Made by a program: the position numbers and the translations under genes | Part shown: in pieces, positions 34,107-43,350 of the stretch | Numbering within the stretch: the first letter of the stretch is position 1 | How the letters are laid out: each line of letters begins with the position of its first letter | The notes under the pieces: generated by a model | The model's input: only the letters and a program-made list of their open reading frames with translations | Databases searched by the model: none | What the model was told of the DNA's origin: nothing | Assembly (NCBI RefSeq): GCF_026262505.1 | Contig: NC_067207.1 | Coordinates: 17,266,082-17,330,081 of the forward strand | Direction: 5' to 3' | Origin: Trichomonas vaginalis G3 | Taxonomy: Eukaryota; Parabasalia; Trichomonadida; Trichomonadidae | DNA: 64,000 bases

Positions 34107-34313
34107 ATGGATACCCCACAAGCTCAAAATTAACCACGAATCATAACAAGGGAGGAAATGATAAAAATGATGCAAGAACAAATTAAAAACAACAAACCAC
34201 GAAAACCGAGAAGATGCGGTTATGCAGTAATGATGGAAAGAAGAACCCAGAAGGGTTCGGCGTCTCGAAGAGACGTTGTCGAAGAGACGTTGTCGAAGAG
34301 GAATAAAAATTAA
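34107..34313 (+). pseudogene. Small Arg-rich Maverick gene (possibly broken)
   Basis: A start signal TTTTATTTTTATATAAATG precedes a short frame. The Arg/Lys-rich part (KPRKPRRCGYAV) is open from 34158 to 34313. Such basic peptides can package DNA, but that is inference. Its end holds twin hairpins and a 14-bp tandem repeat. Confidence 0.4.
34244..34300 (+). repeat. Twin mini-hairpins E plus 14-bp tandem repeat
   Basis: AACCC-AGAA-GGGTT (34244-34257), spacer CGG, CGTCTC-GAA-GAGACG (34261-34275). This is followed by about two and a half copies of CGAAGAGACGTTGT. Confidence 0.65.
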
Positions 34314-34630
34314 ATTTGGATTGAGTTTAAAAATTCATCTTTATTAAATTCATCTCTTCCAATCAATTTATTTATTCTATTAAATTCTTTTATTTTTGCT
34401 TCACTCAGTTTAAGGATTGAACGGTAACTTTCTAATTTTTCGATTATTTCTTTCCTCTCTTTATCGTTTTCAGTTCCTTTAGTTTTATGGGCATCAGCCC
34501 CACCGCATTGCGGCTTCTTTTTGTAATAGCATATTTTTGATTTAATTCTGTTTAATTTCTTTTTATATTCATCGTCTGGACTCTGAATCTTAATTGAATC
34601 AGGACTCTTGGATGCTTCGTTGTCACTCAT
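34310..34630 (-). CDS. Small Maverick gene, unknown, Lys-rich
   Basis: 106 residues (opening MSDNEASKSPDS), highly charged, with a helical C-terminal half. The segment KKPQCGGADAH is encoded by a twin-hairpin cassette at 34489-34513. No family recognised. The upstream T-run ends in GTAAGAAATG. Confidence 0.5.
   Translation of the reverse strand: MSDNEASKSPDSIKIQSPDDEYKKKLNRIKSKICYYKKKPQCGGADAHKTKGTENDKERKEIIEKLESYRSILKLSEAKIKEFNRINKLIGRDEFNKDEFLNSIQI
34487..34516 (-). repeat. Twin mini-hairpin cassette C
   Basis: Plus-strand reading: GGGC-ATCA-GCCC (34489-34500), spacer CA, CCGC-ATT-GCGG (34503-34513), then CTTC. Homologous to cassette D with compensated stem changes. Confidence 0.72.
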
Positions 34631-34649
34631 TTCTTACGAAATAAAAAAA

Positions 34650-36209
34650 TTAAATATTATTTAAATATAATGGAGTAATAAAATAAATCGGAATTTCTAT
34701 TAATTTATTGTCAACTTCAACTAATGCATTGCCGTTAATATATCTAACAAATTCAGCTATTGTGTCAAATCTTCGTCTTCTTTTTGTCATTGATTTATCA
34801 GTTTTTCCATAATCGAGATGAATCAAAACTTTATCCCCTTGTTTAAAATTCATGAGCCCCGAATTAATTTGTTCACGTTTAACATCATTTAACCTTTCCA
34901 TTTGCTTTCTAATATATTCCCATTCTTTTGAAATATCATTTTTCATTTCCACTGGTTTCATGTTTATAGTTCTATGCCATGTATTATTGTAATAATATAC
35001 TAACTGCTGTATGATGGAGTCATGATTTCCATCCCAGTATATCTGACCGTTAACCCCTAACACATCTCTAAGAGTTCTCATTACCGCATCAACTATTTTA
35101 TTATGAAACGTATATGGAGAGGATGAGAAGTAAAAATTAATTTGTGGGAAATAATGAGCCATAGCTGCCTGAAATCCTTTATCACCATCACCCCTTATAT
35201 TATCTGCTCTTTCATGATCTAGTAAGTATTGAATAGCTCTTCTTGTTTCCTGTTCTGTTTTCCCTTTCACCGGAATGCAATATAAATATCTAGTGTTAAT
35301 GTTAATGGCAAATAAATAAGTAACGTTTCCTTTTGAATATTCTAAATGATCTATTTCGTATGAATATGGATATGGTGCAAATGAAGGGCGACTAAATTTT
35401 TCCTTTAACGGTTGAATTTTCGGGTCAATTGGTTTATTTAATATCTTGAAATCCTTTTTAAAATCTTTTTGCTTCTTTGGTGATTGAAATGGATATAATA
35501 AAGTGAATGATGAAGGATTAACTGAAGGGGGAGGTACTACCGTTGGAGGTTTTGGTGTTGCGGGTGGTTTAATTTTATCTGCTTTGATTTTGGATGATGA
35601 AGTTTTAGTTGTTGATTTTCCTTTCATTAATTCTGGATGTATTCTATTCATTTGTTTTAAATATGCTGTATATAAAGGTTTGATATACTTTCCCGCTTCG
35701 AGTTTATGTTGAAGGATGAATTCCAAAAGTTGATCTTCATTTAAAAGTCGGGCTGAATATGGTTTAACTAATGAATCATAAATTAAAGCTTGTGCTTCAT
35801 TTATGGTCTGAAGGACCTGGGCGTTTTGCACCTTTAGCTGTTGAACATTTGCTACTTTCTCTTTTGGTGTTGTTTTCGGCTTTTGCGGCTCAGGATTATA
35901 TAATTTATATAATTCATCAATATCTTCTTCTGTTAATACTTTATTTTTGAAATCTTTCAACTGTTTAAGTCGTGATTTATTTTTTCCCTTTGTATATTCA
36001 TTATTTTTAATTTTGTCTTTAATTTTAGAAATTATTTTATCATGATATTTCAAAATTTCATTTTTATAATACGGATAATAATAATCCATATCATCACCCG
36101 TTATATTTTTATTATGTTTTTGGAGATATGATTTTAATTCATAATAATTAAGAAAATTTTGATTAAGTACTAAATCATCAATTAAATTTTCTAAATCTGC
36201 GTTATCCAT
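34650..36209 (-). CDS. Maverick integrase (retroviral-type DDE fold)
   Basis: 519 residues, open throughout. A disordered Lys/Pro-rich N-terminal half (KPPATPKPPTVVPPPS) precedes an rve-type core: YEIDHLEYSKGNVTYLFAI, RGDGDKGFQAAM, and SPYTFHNKIVDAVMRTLRD. The C-terminal segment (FKQGDKVLIHLDY, then a basic stretch) is of the chromo/SH3-like kind. Integrases of this type join the element ends to target DNA and leave short duplications, which fits the 6-bp repeat here. The start signal is TTTATTTTTATATAAATG. A twin-hairpin cassette (B) lies in the N-terminal half. Confidence 0.85.
   Translation of the reverse strand: MDNADLENLIDDLVLNQNFLNYYELKSYLQKHNKNITGDDMDYYYPYYKNEILKYHDKIISKIKDKIKNNEYTKGKNKSRLKQLKDFKNKVLTEEDIDELYKLYNPEPQKPKTTPKEKVANVQQLKVQNAQVLQTINEAQALIYDSLVKPYSARLLNEDQLLEFILQHKLEAGKYIKPLYTAYLKQMNRIHPELMKGKSTTKTSSSKIKADKIKPPATPKPPTVVPPPSVNPSSFTLLYPFQSPKKQKDFKKDFKILNKPIDPKIQPLKEKFSRPSFAPYPYSYEIDHLEYSKGNVTYLFAININTRYLYCIPVKGKTEQETRRAIQYLLDHERADNIRGDGDKGFQAAMAHYFPQINFYFSSSPYTFHNKIVDAVMRTLRDVLGVNGQIYWDGNHDSIIQQLVYYYNNTWHRTINMKPVEMKNDISKEWEYIRKQMERLNDVKREQINSGLMNFKQGDKVLIHLDYGKTDKSMTKRRRRFDTIAEFVRYINGNALVEVDNKLIEIPIYFITPLYLNNI
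35803..35833 (-). repeat. Twin mini-hairpin cassette B (integrase gene)
   Basis: Plus-strand reading: GGTC-TGAAG-GACC (35805-35817), spacer, then GGCG-TTTTG-CACC (one G-T wobble, 35820-35832), then TTTAG. Nearly identical to cassette A in the fibre gene, in the same gene-sense orientation and frame. Confidence 0.7.
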
Positions 36210-36237
36210 TTATATAAAAATAAAATAAATGTTTTAA

Positions 36238-36334
36238 GGGTGCCCACCTCTTTGAATCATAGTATCAAAACCATTATTTACATATTGAATCGCATCATTA
36301 ACGGTTCCTTTTGTCTCTTCTGTGGCATTTCATT
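36238..36334 (-). other. Remnant of a small Maverick ORF
   Basis: A short minus-strand frame (segment GTVNDAIQYVNNGFDTMI) follows a T-rich start signal. Too short and unclear to assign; it may be broken. Confidence 0.3.
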
Positions 36335-36356
36335 AAAAATAAAATTTTAAATTGTA

Positions 36357-39300
36357 TTAAATAAATGGCATACAACATCCATTTTCACAACATACAGCCT
36401 TAGTGTGTGCTCCTGTTAATGCAGTCTTACCGATTGTTAAGCGAGTCATTGACCCGTTTTTAAGTTGTAAATTAATATTCTGACCATCAAATATCACTTT
36501 ATCATTTATTATATCCAAATAATTTTTAGGTGTTAATTGTTTATTTTGTCGTAAACTAACACCTTTCATTTTTTGTGCAATCTTTTTAAAATCACTTCCA
36601 TCAATTGAACCGTTGAATGATGTATAACACTTAGGGCATAAAGCAACCATGTTATCACCTTGTTTCTCAATTGCTAAACCCAATAACTTCTTCTCATGTG
36701 CTTTTTCTTCAGCTTTATTCTTTAATTTAGGTTTAAATTTCTCATCAAACAGAAGAAATCAAATGGTGCGAATTTGAAAATGTTTTTATCATAAAATTGT
36801 TTATCGGTAACAATTGCTTGAAATGCTTGAGTGTTAGGAAGACTTGGATCGCCAGCAATAGCCCAATAAGATGAATCAGTATCACCTTCAATGAAATGAA
36901 AACGATTAACATCCATGCATTTATACATAAAATCATAAATGAAAACTAAATACCAGTATTTAGCATTATCTAAAGTAAAGAATGTCTCTTGTAAACATGT
37001 ATCACATCTATAAAATCTATCTTTAAGCATCACTTGATATGTATCCTCACCTATTTCTCTTATGTTTTTAAACTTATTTGACATACATGCAACGCGTGCC
37101 TTCTGTGCATTCATTATTTTAGTCTTTGCGTAATTTTGCGTATTCATTGCATCGTAACCATATGATCCATTAAGTGAAATCTTGCAAAATAAACTTTTTC
37201 CTTTATTTCCTTCTAATTCAGCCTTTTGTCTTTCGTTCATAAATTCGTTCGCAAATTCATTAAAACAAGTGTTTTTCGTAAATGTTAAAATTGATTGAAT
37301 ATCATCGATGATAAAATGAAATCTGTCTATTAGATACCAAAGATAATAAGAAGAAAATGGTTGATATTGGTTGTGTGTTGATGCTAACCGAGTTAATTTC
37401 CTCTGTTTCTGGTCAACTGGTAGATTGTTTGATTTCATGTAATTATACATAAAACTGCCAATTGTTTTTTCATCTGTGATAATATCTAAGTTTCTTATTA
37501 TCGGTAAAAAGTTTATGTAATCATTAATGTATTTTTCATCAATGTGACCCTTTACTTCAGCCACGAATAAAGTATTTTTCTTCTTAATTATTCCCAGTGC
37601 TTTTGCTTTCTTTGTTGCTGTATCACAAATGATAACACCATTCAATCTTCCCGGCATATACATTTTATGGTCAGTATATTGAATGAAATCATGAGGATTA
37701 GATGAAAATGATGAAGGATATAATGAATTAAAGTCAACACCAACGAAATGAGTCATAATGTTGGTGGTGTCCTCATTTGATACAGTTTTAGTTTCTGGAC
37801 TATATGAAAGTTTATTAATGTGCGTGATTCCTTTAAGATTTACTCTATGTTGAACATTTGATAGACCACCGGTAATTCCATTACGGAGAATGTGATAGGC
37901 TTCAACTGAATCTAAAGTCATTGGTAAATTATTTTTTAATGCATAATTTCTTAAATTGATTCTTAAACGTTGAACATCTTCATCTTTATTTGATTTTACG
38001 ACATTGCAATAACAACACATTAACTGACAATTTTCTTTGGTATGTGGTTTTTCATTATCGATTCTATCCAATGTTGGTTTATTTGCATATGTAAACGCTT
38101 TACCACACATTTTGCATTTAGATGAAAGGATTAAATCGTGATAGTATTGAAAATCATCCATTGAAACATTATTTTTAGTATCTCTTTCTGCTTTTTCATC
38201 TTGTTTCTTATATGATTCAATTTTATATTTCCAATACTTTTTCGTTAATTCAAAACTTGATTCTATCTCTTCCTCAGGATATTTTTCATTAGGATTAAAG
38301 TCTTTATATGCTAAAGCGTAACGAATCATTGAAGTATTCGATGATAAAGAAAGATTATGAAGCATATCAATTTTATAAACAAATGTTTCTTCAATAATTT
38401 TATCAATTGGGTCAATCATAATTTCAACATCTTTATTGCAATAATGAATAAAATATTCTAATCTATTCTTAAAGTTTTTAGCATCATTGAGATATATTTG
38501 ATAATCACTATCTGATATAGTTTCTTGAGTTAATGCTGAATAAAATGAATCTTGAGTGAATGGTTCCACTTTATATAATTCTTCTTCGTAATTTTCCCAC
38601 GTGATGAATTGATAAGGGAAAAAGGATTTAACACGTGATTTATTGTTTCCGAAATCTTGAGTGAATTGGTCTAATGTTCCACCCGCTATATAATTTCTGA
38701 TGTCAATAAATCTCAATTCATATGGAACGTTTGTTTTCTTTACAATGATTTGCTTAAATTGTGAAGATGAACCCAGCATTGATTTTATTTTCCATTTTGC
38801 AGTGTTTAAATCACGAAGAATTAAATTTAAATCAAACTTTCCCGAATTAAAACCTATGATATTCACTTTATTGAATTCCTCATCTAGAAGTTCTTTAAAT
38901 GCTTCCTTCTGTTTTTCATTTAATGTATGGGACAAAGTCCCCGCCGTTTGCGGCTTCATTAATTCTTCATATTGTTCAATATTTGATTCAACAACTAATG
39001 AACAGGTTGAAAATAAAAACTCAATCCAATCAGAAATAAAAGAATCACTCGAAGTTAAGCAAAAATTCCTCGTATACGTTTTATCATTTAATTTAACCGT
39101 TGATGATACCATGAATGGTTTTAAGTAAGCGTTCAAAGTTGCACACTCAGAAAGTTGTAATTCTTCTTTAGTCTCTAATGTTTCGAAGTCAAAAGTAATA
39201 TAAGATCTTGTCGGTTTATAATATTTCTGCAAATTGTGAGCTAATAACCACTGATATATCTTCTGTTTCGTAATATGTGGTGCATATGGTTGCTGGGTCT

Positions 39301-39823
39301 TTTGCAATTGAACGTCTTGAATTAATCTTCCATTATTTTCTTTACATTTCTCACAATGCTTTAAAAATCTTCTTTGGTTTTTCCTTTCTGGATCATTACG
39401 GATAGAATAAACTTCTTCTTTACAATATGGACAAACTTTATAGCCGGTGAGTGCTTCAACGTCTGTTATTCTGTCAGCGTGAAGTTTTCCACATGGACTC
39501 TGTGTTAATAAAATATTTACTGTTTCAAATTCTGGATCTATCATTATTGATTCCACTAATGGAAAGTCTACCTTATTTATGTCCACGTCTTCTGGTTGAG
39601 GATCACAATAATAGAAATCAATATTAACATTTAACATTCTCGCTAATCTCTCACTTTCTGATGAAATGTCAAACCCTTCATATGCATCTATTGCTTCATT
39701 TAAATAGCTTCTACGAGTTTTAGGATTAGCACCATCAGGAATGTTATAGAAGCGTTTAAATAACCTTCTACCTTCTGCTCTAATTTGATTATCATTCATT
39801 TTAGCTGTTCCGTTTTTGTTCAT
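36357..39823 (-). pseudogene. Maverick protein-primed family B DNA polymerase gene (about one break)
   Basis: A gene of about 1,150 codons opening MNKNGTAKMNDNQIRAEG. Exonuclease motifs: ITFDFETLE, GFNSGKFDLNL, YCNKDVE. Polymerase motifs: VDFNSLYPSSF (A), KISLNGSYGYD (B), EGDTDSSYW (C). Between exonuclease and polymerase lies an HNH-like zinc module (CKMCGKAF ... LDRIDN ... CCYCN). The C-terminal part (36357-36683) has further Cys pairs (LCPKCY, CCENGCC). Protein-primed polymerases copy linear genomes from the ends. Looks broken once near the end. Confidence 0.9.
38927..38956 (-). repeat. Twin mini-hairpin cassette D (polymerase gene)
   Basis: Plus-strand reading: GGGAC-AAA-GTCCC (38929-38941), spacer C, GCCG-TTTG-CGGC (38943-38954), then TTC. 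Encodes KPQTAGTLSH in the exonuclease region. Confidence 0.74.
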
Positions 39824-39872
39824 TTATGTAAGAATAAAAAATTAAAAAATAAACAAAAATAAAGTTTATTTT

Positions 39873-40979
39873 TTAAAGCCCATAAAATGAATTAAGAACA
39901 CATAAATTTTTATCATCTGCGACGTGACGAATACATTTTAATTTACTCAAGAATGCGTACCCTGATACATTAAATCTAATTCCTGTCTTATTTAATTTCA
40001 CAACTTTGAAAAGGAATGTATGAATAGCTATAAAATGATGAGAAGATGTTTTATGGGTTGCTTCCATTTTTTCTGAAATAAATGAATAAATATAATGCTT
40101 ATACGTTTTCATATCTTTTATATTCTTAATAACGAATGGTATAGACTTTTCCACTTCATCTTCCTTCGGTGCTGTTCTTTCATATGAAACATTATTAGTA
40201 TCTTCAACAATGAAACCGCAATCACATAAAATTTTATATGTTCCAATGGTTTCTTTTGATATTTTATCTAATAAATCAAAAACTTTATCAACACCTGTGC
40301 ATTTATTTAAATAATAATTTGTGTAAATATCATGATCTTCTTTCTTAATCGTATTAGTTGCATATGTCACGTTTTTAAGAGCTTTTTTGAATTTTTCGGA
40401 ATCTAAAGGTGGTGAAAATAAGATACAAGGGTATTTTTCATTATCAATAAATTGTAACTTATGTTTACGTATAAATTTAGTACCTTCTTCTGAAAGTGTT
40501 TCGTCTATTTCACCATCTAATAAATTTTGTGTTGATTCTGAGACATAATTTTTATATCTTTCTTCATGAGATTTCTGAACTTCTGATTCTGAAGCTGGGA
40601 TATTCATTAAACCCTCTACTTCATTTTCATTATATTTTTCAACTTCTCTTAATTCCTTAATTTTTTCATCTATTTCATCTCTTATTTTTTTCAGTCTTTC
40701 AATTTCATTGTATTCATCATCTTTAATCCGTTCTTCATAATATTCAGGGAAAACATCAGGTTCTTTAGGTTTTTCTTCTTCAGATGTGGGATATAAGAAA
40801 TTTATAACATCATCTTTATTCATTTTTCCATCATAATCTAAATCATTTAATAACTCGGCAAATTTTTGACAATTTCTTAAATAATATTTATTAACTTCAT
40901 AACCTACCTCCTCTAATATATCCTTTATTTCCTCGTTTGTGAATCCTAATTTTTTAACGTTGTTAGTTTTGACGCTCAT
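39873..40979 (-). CDS. Maverick gene next to polymerase, unknown
   Basis: About 368 residues from the ATG at 40979 (MSVKTNNVKKLGFTNEE), open throughout. The N-terminal ~50 residues look like a small helical domain with an EF-hand-like LNDLDYDGKMNKDD. A charged coiled-coil stretch follows (about 80-120), then a mixed domain (YPCILFSPPLDSEKF). No protease or primase motif seen. Its place beside a protein-primed polymerase makes a terminal protein one possibility, but nothing in the sequence proves it. Confidence 0.6.
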   Translation of the reverse strand: MSVKTNNVKKLGFTNEEIKDILEEVGYEVNKYYLRNCQKFAELLNDLDYDGKMNKDDVINFLYPTSEEEKPKEPDVFPEYYEERIKDDEYNEIERLKKIRDEIDEKIKELREVEKYNENEVEGLMNIPASESEVQKSHEERYKNYVSESTQNLLDGEIDETLSEEGTKFIRKHKLQFIDNEKYPCILFSPPLDSEKFKKALKNVTYATNTIKKEDHDIYTNYYLNKCTGVDKVFDLLDKISKETIGTYKILCDCGFIVEDTNNVSYERTAPKEDEVEKSIPFVIKNIKDMKTYKHYIYSFISEKMEATHKTSSHHFIAIHTFLFKVVKLNKTGIRFNVSGYAFLSKLKCIRHVADDKNLCVLNSFYGL

Positions 40980-41040
40980 TTCATACAAAATAAAAAAATA
41001 AAATAATAAACATAACTAAGTTTTAATTTTTCGTAAGAAG

Positions 41041-41791
41041 TTTATTTTTTATTCATGAAAATAATTATTTCTAATTTCTTTTACTCTCTCGTATATACTA
41101 GATTTAAAGAATTCAGAACATTTCCCATAATCTCCTAAATGTTTTCTTATCCCTAACGTGTGCCAGTTATTATATGAAACTGAATAAACTTTATCTTTAT
41201 CTTTACACCTTTCATCACTTCCAATATATTTATATCTCAGTTTTGATTTAGCATTTTCATATTCATTAGCGTTTAATAATTCACAGTCTTCCTTTTTAAA
41301 TTGATGTTTAAGATATTCAGGATTTAATACTCTACGTTTATATGCTCCTAACTTAGTTCTAAAGGTTTTTCTACAAAATTTAGGAATTCCATCCTCTTTA
41401 ATGTCATCAATGATTTCCATTTCATTATTTTCAATTTCTTCTTCTCGTTTATGAGGTCTTTGATTATAACTCCATTGATTCCATGAAATTAAATATTCTT
41501 TATCATTATATTTATACCTCATTAGCTTATTTTGGCTTTCATATTCATTTAATAATTCACAATCTTCATTTTTAAATTGAAGTTTAACCCATTCAGGATT
41601 TAAACAATGTTTAATTAATCGCGGAATATCTGACATCATCTATATATAGCTTCTTTTATAAAAGATAAAAAAATAAATTATTTTAAAATTAATGTTAATT
41701 TTTTAATGATTTATAAATAAATATATTTTAATGCATCGTCTATATATAGATGTAACAAAAAAGGTCACTAAACCCGTCATATCCTACTACT
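41041..41791 (-). repeat. Right terminal inverted repeat of the Maverick
   Basis: Reverse complement of 20675-21425 with few differences. It includes a full-length copy of the end gene. Confidence 0.9.
41049..41639 (-). CDS. Maverick end gene, right copy, unknown
   Basis: 196 residues (opening MMSDIPRLIKHCLNPEW). Two related halves are visible: WVKLQFKNEDCELLNEYE and YLKHQFKKEDCELLNANEYE, each followed by KYxxxDE-type strands and W. This is an internal duplication of a ~95-residue unit. Function unknown; a DNA- or RNA-binding role is only a guess. The second element carries a near-identical gene (61896-62483), so the family sits at element ends. Its start is preceded by TATATATAG rather than TAAATG. 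Confidence 0.7.
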   Translation of the reverse strand: MMSDIPRLIKHCLNPEWVKLQFKNEDCELLNEYESQNKLMRYKYNDKEYLISWNQWSYNQRPHKREEEIENNEMEIIDDIKEDGIPKFCRKTFRTKLGAYKRRVLNPEYLKHQFKKEDCELLNANEYENAKSKLRYKYIGSDERCKDKDKVYSVSYNNWHTLGIRKHLGDYGKCSEFFKSSIYERVKEIRNNYFHE

Positions 41792-41797
41792 TTTTCA
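41792..41797. repeat. Right target-site duplication TTTTCA
   Basis: Partner of 20669-20674; lies inside a host reading frame. Confidence 0.88.
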
Positions 41798-41994
41798 TTT
41801 GGAGGATCATTTGATCTTTGAATGATAGGTTTAGGAGGAATATAGCTGGAACATATATCTGTATCACTTGATACTTTTTTCTTTTCCAAAATAAAAAGTT
41901 CATCCAGTGAAATCGAAGATGGAATTAATTTTGAAAGTTGTCTACTTAAAATCCAACAAGCATCTAGAGCCTCATCATTTATTTGACTTTTCAT
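41797..41994 (-). pseudogene. 5' part of a small host ORF split by the Maverick
   Basis: About 66 codons opening MKSQINDEALDACWILSRQL, Ser-rich with a PPKPII segment, no known domain. The frame runs directly into the Maverick. An excellent initiator lies 7 bp upstream, so this was probably a real host gene. The frame continues on the far side of the element (to 20479). Confidence 0.6.
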
Positions 41995-42000
41995 TTAAAT

Positions 42001-42006
42001 AAATGA
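42001..42006 (-). promoter_or_regulatory. Initiator (Inr) of the split host gene
   Basis: TCATTT on the minus strand, just before the ATG at 41994, fitting the trichomonad TCA(+1)YT(T/A). Confidence 0.55.
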
Positions 42007-42019
42007 TATTTCTAGAAGC

Positions 42020-42044
42020 CACAAATTTGTTCAAGAAATTTGTG
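42020..42044. other. Perfect short hairpin upstream of the split gene
   Basis: CACAAATTT - 7-base loop - AAATTTGTG, preceded by GAAGC and followed by TCCC, reminiscent of the Maverick cassettes but AT-rich and single. Confidence 0.4.
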
Positions 42045-43350
42045 TCCCTTTTGAATGAAATAAAATTAAAATTAAGATACCCGGGTCAACATTAATTAAA
42101 TTATCATTAAATCTTGAATTTAATTTTTGTCACTTTTCCTGAATTAACCGCCACTAATGCTACCATTAACTGTTAATAAATTTTAAATGTTATTTTTAAA
42201 AAAATAAAGACATTGAATTTTCAAAATTTCTCCATCCTCTGAATTTATATTTGGCAAATGCATTGTCATCAGGTATGTGTCTCTTATAAAATTGAACTTA
42301 TAATAGAGGAAATTGTATGTGTGAGAAAGCATGATTGCAATTATACTAATTGTTAAAAAACGCTTATAATTTTAAGTATATTATTGCAAATCTTGAAAAT
42401 TCAACTAGTTTCTTTGATTATAATATAGTTTATGAGCAGTTCTTATGGAATTAAAATCCCTGTAATCAACAATTGATTATGATTGTTTGACTTGAAATAA
42501 ATTCATTAAATTTAACATCAGGTAGAAAGTTGAGATTTTAAAAATAAAACTCATGGAATTTGAACTATGTGATTCATCCAAATCCGTACCTAGTTAAACA
42601 TGAATGATCCAAATTCCTCCTCAGTTAAAATTCAAGAACTGTCGCCCGAATATTGAATTCATCAAGTTTCACAAATTGAGAATTTAATAATTTATCCACT
42701 TGATTTTCAAGATTTTAAATGAATTCATTTGAAATTTCTGAATTTCTGTTTTCGTTGACGGAAGTTAGGTTCTAGTTATCAAGATAGGAGAATTTTACTA
42801 ATATGAAATATATACGGATATCTATTCCAAGCAAAATTATTTTTATTTTTGTATGTTCTTCATAGTGAATCGAAAAGAAAATGATCGAGAACTATCTTAT
42901 ATAATAATACATAAATAGTGAATCGTTAACGCCGAACAACTTATCATATTCGGCTCCCTCATTTTTTCCCCTTAAATTTATTTCAATACGTGACTTAATT
43001 TTTCTGATATTTATTAAACCATTAAATCTATAAAAATTACTATACATCAGATGATCATAATTATTTAATAATTACTACTTTTGTGAATAATTTACAGAAA
43101 CGCGGCCATATCATGTTCCCAATAAGATTCGAAGTCTGCATTAATTATTATTAATTATATGATTGAAAATCAAATCGGTAGTTTTGATTCAAAACTTAAA
43201 CTATTCAATTCAAAAACATGGCATTATTGAAAATTGTATGATCTACGTAACGATGTCTGGAACAAATTAATCGGCTGAAGTTCATATTCCAATATTTACT
43301 AACGTTAATTATTTGTAAAACACACAATCCCGTACTATTCAATTATTTGA
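42045..43350. other. 1.3-kb intergenic region
   Basis: AT-rich, no gene, RNA or transposon recognised. It contains AACGAT at 43249-43254 and an initiator-like TCAATT at 43339-43344 before the next ATG. Confidence 0.6.

Larger units (their letters stand above)
20675..41791. mobile_element. Maverick/Polinton, 21.1 kb, broken copy
   Basis: Ends AGTAGTAGGATATGACGGG, with ~750-bp terminal inverted repeats (20675-21425 and 41041-41791) and a 6-bp target duplication. Plus-strand part: left-end genes, small virion-like peptides, major capsid, packaging ATPase, unknown genes and a fibre-like gene. Minus-strand part: small unknown gene, integrase, DNA polymerase, unknown gene and right-end gene. Two mariner copies and a 605-bp inverted duplication lie inside. 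The terminal repeats are nearly identical, so insertion looks recent, yet roughly ten genes or gene parts are broken. It is treated as a fossil. Confidence 0.95.
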
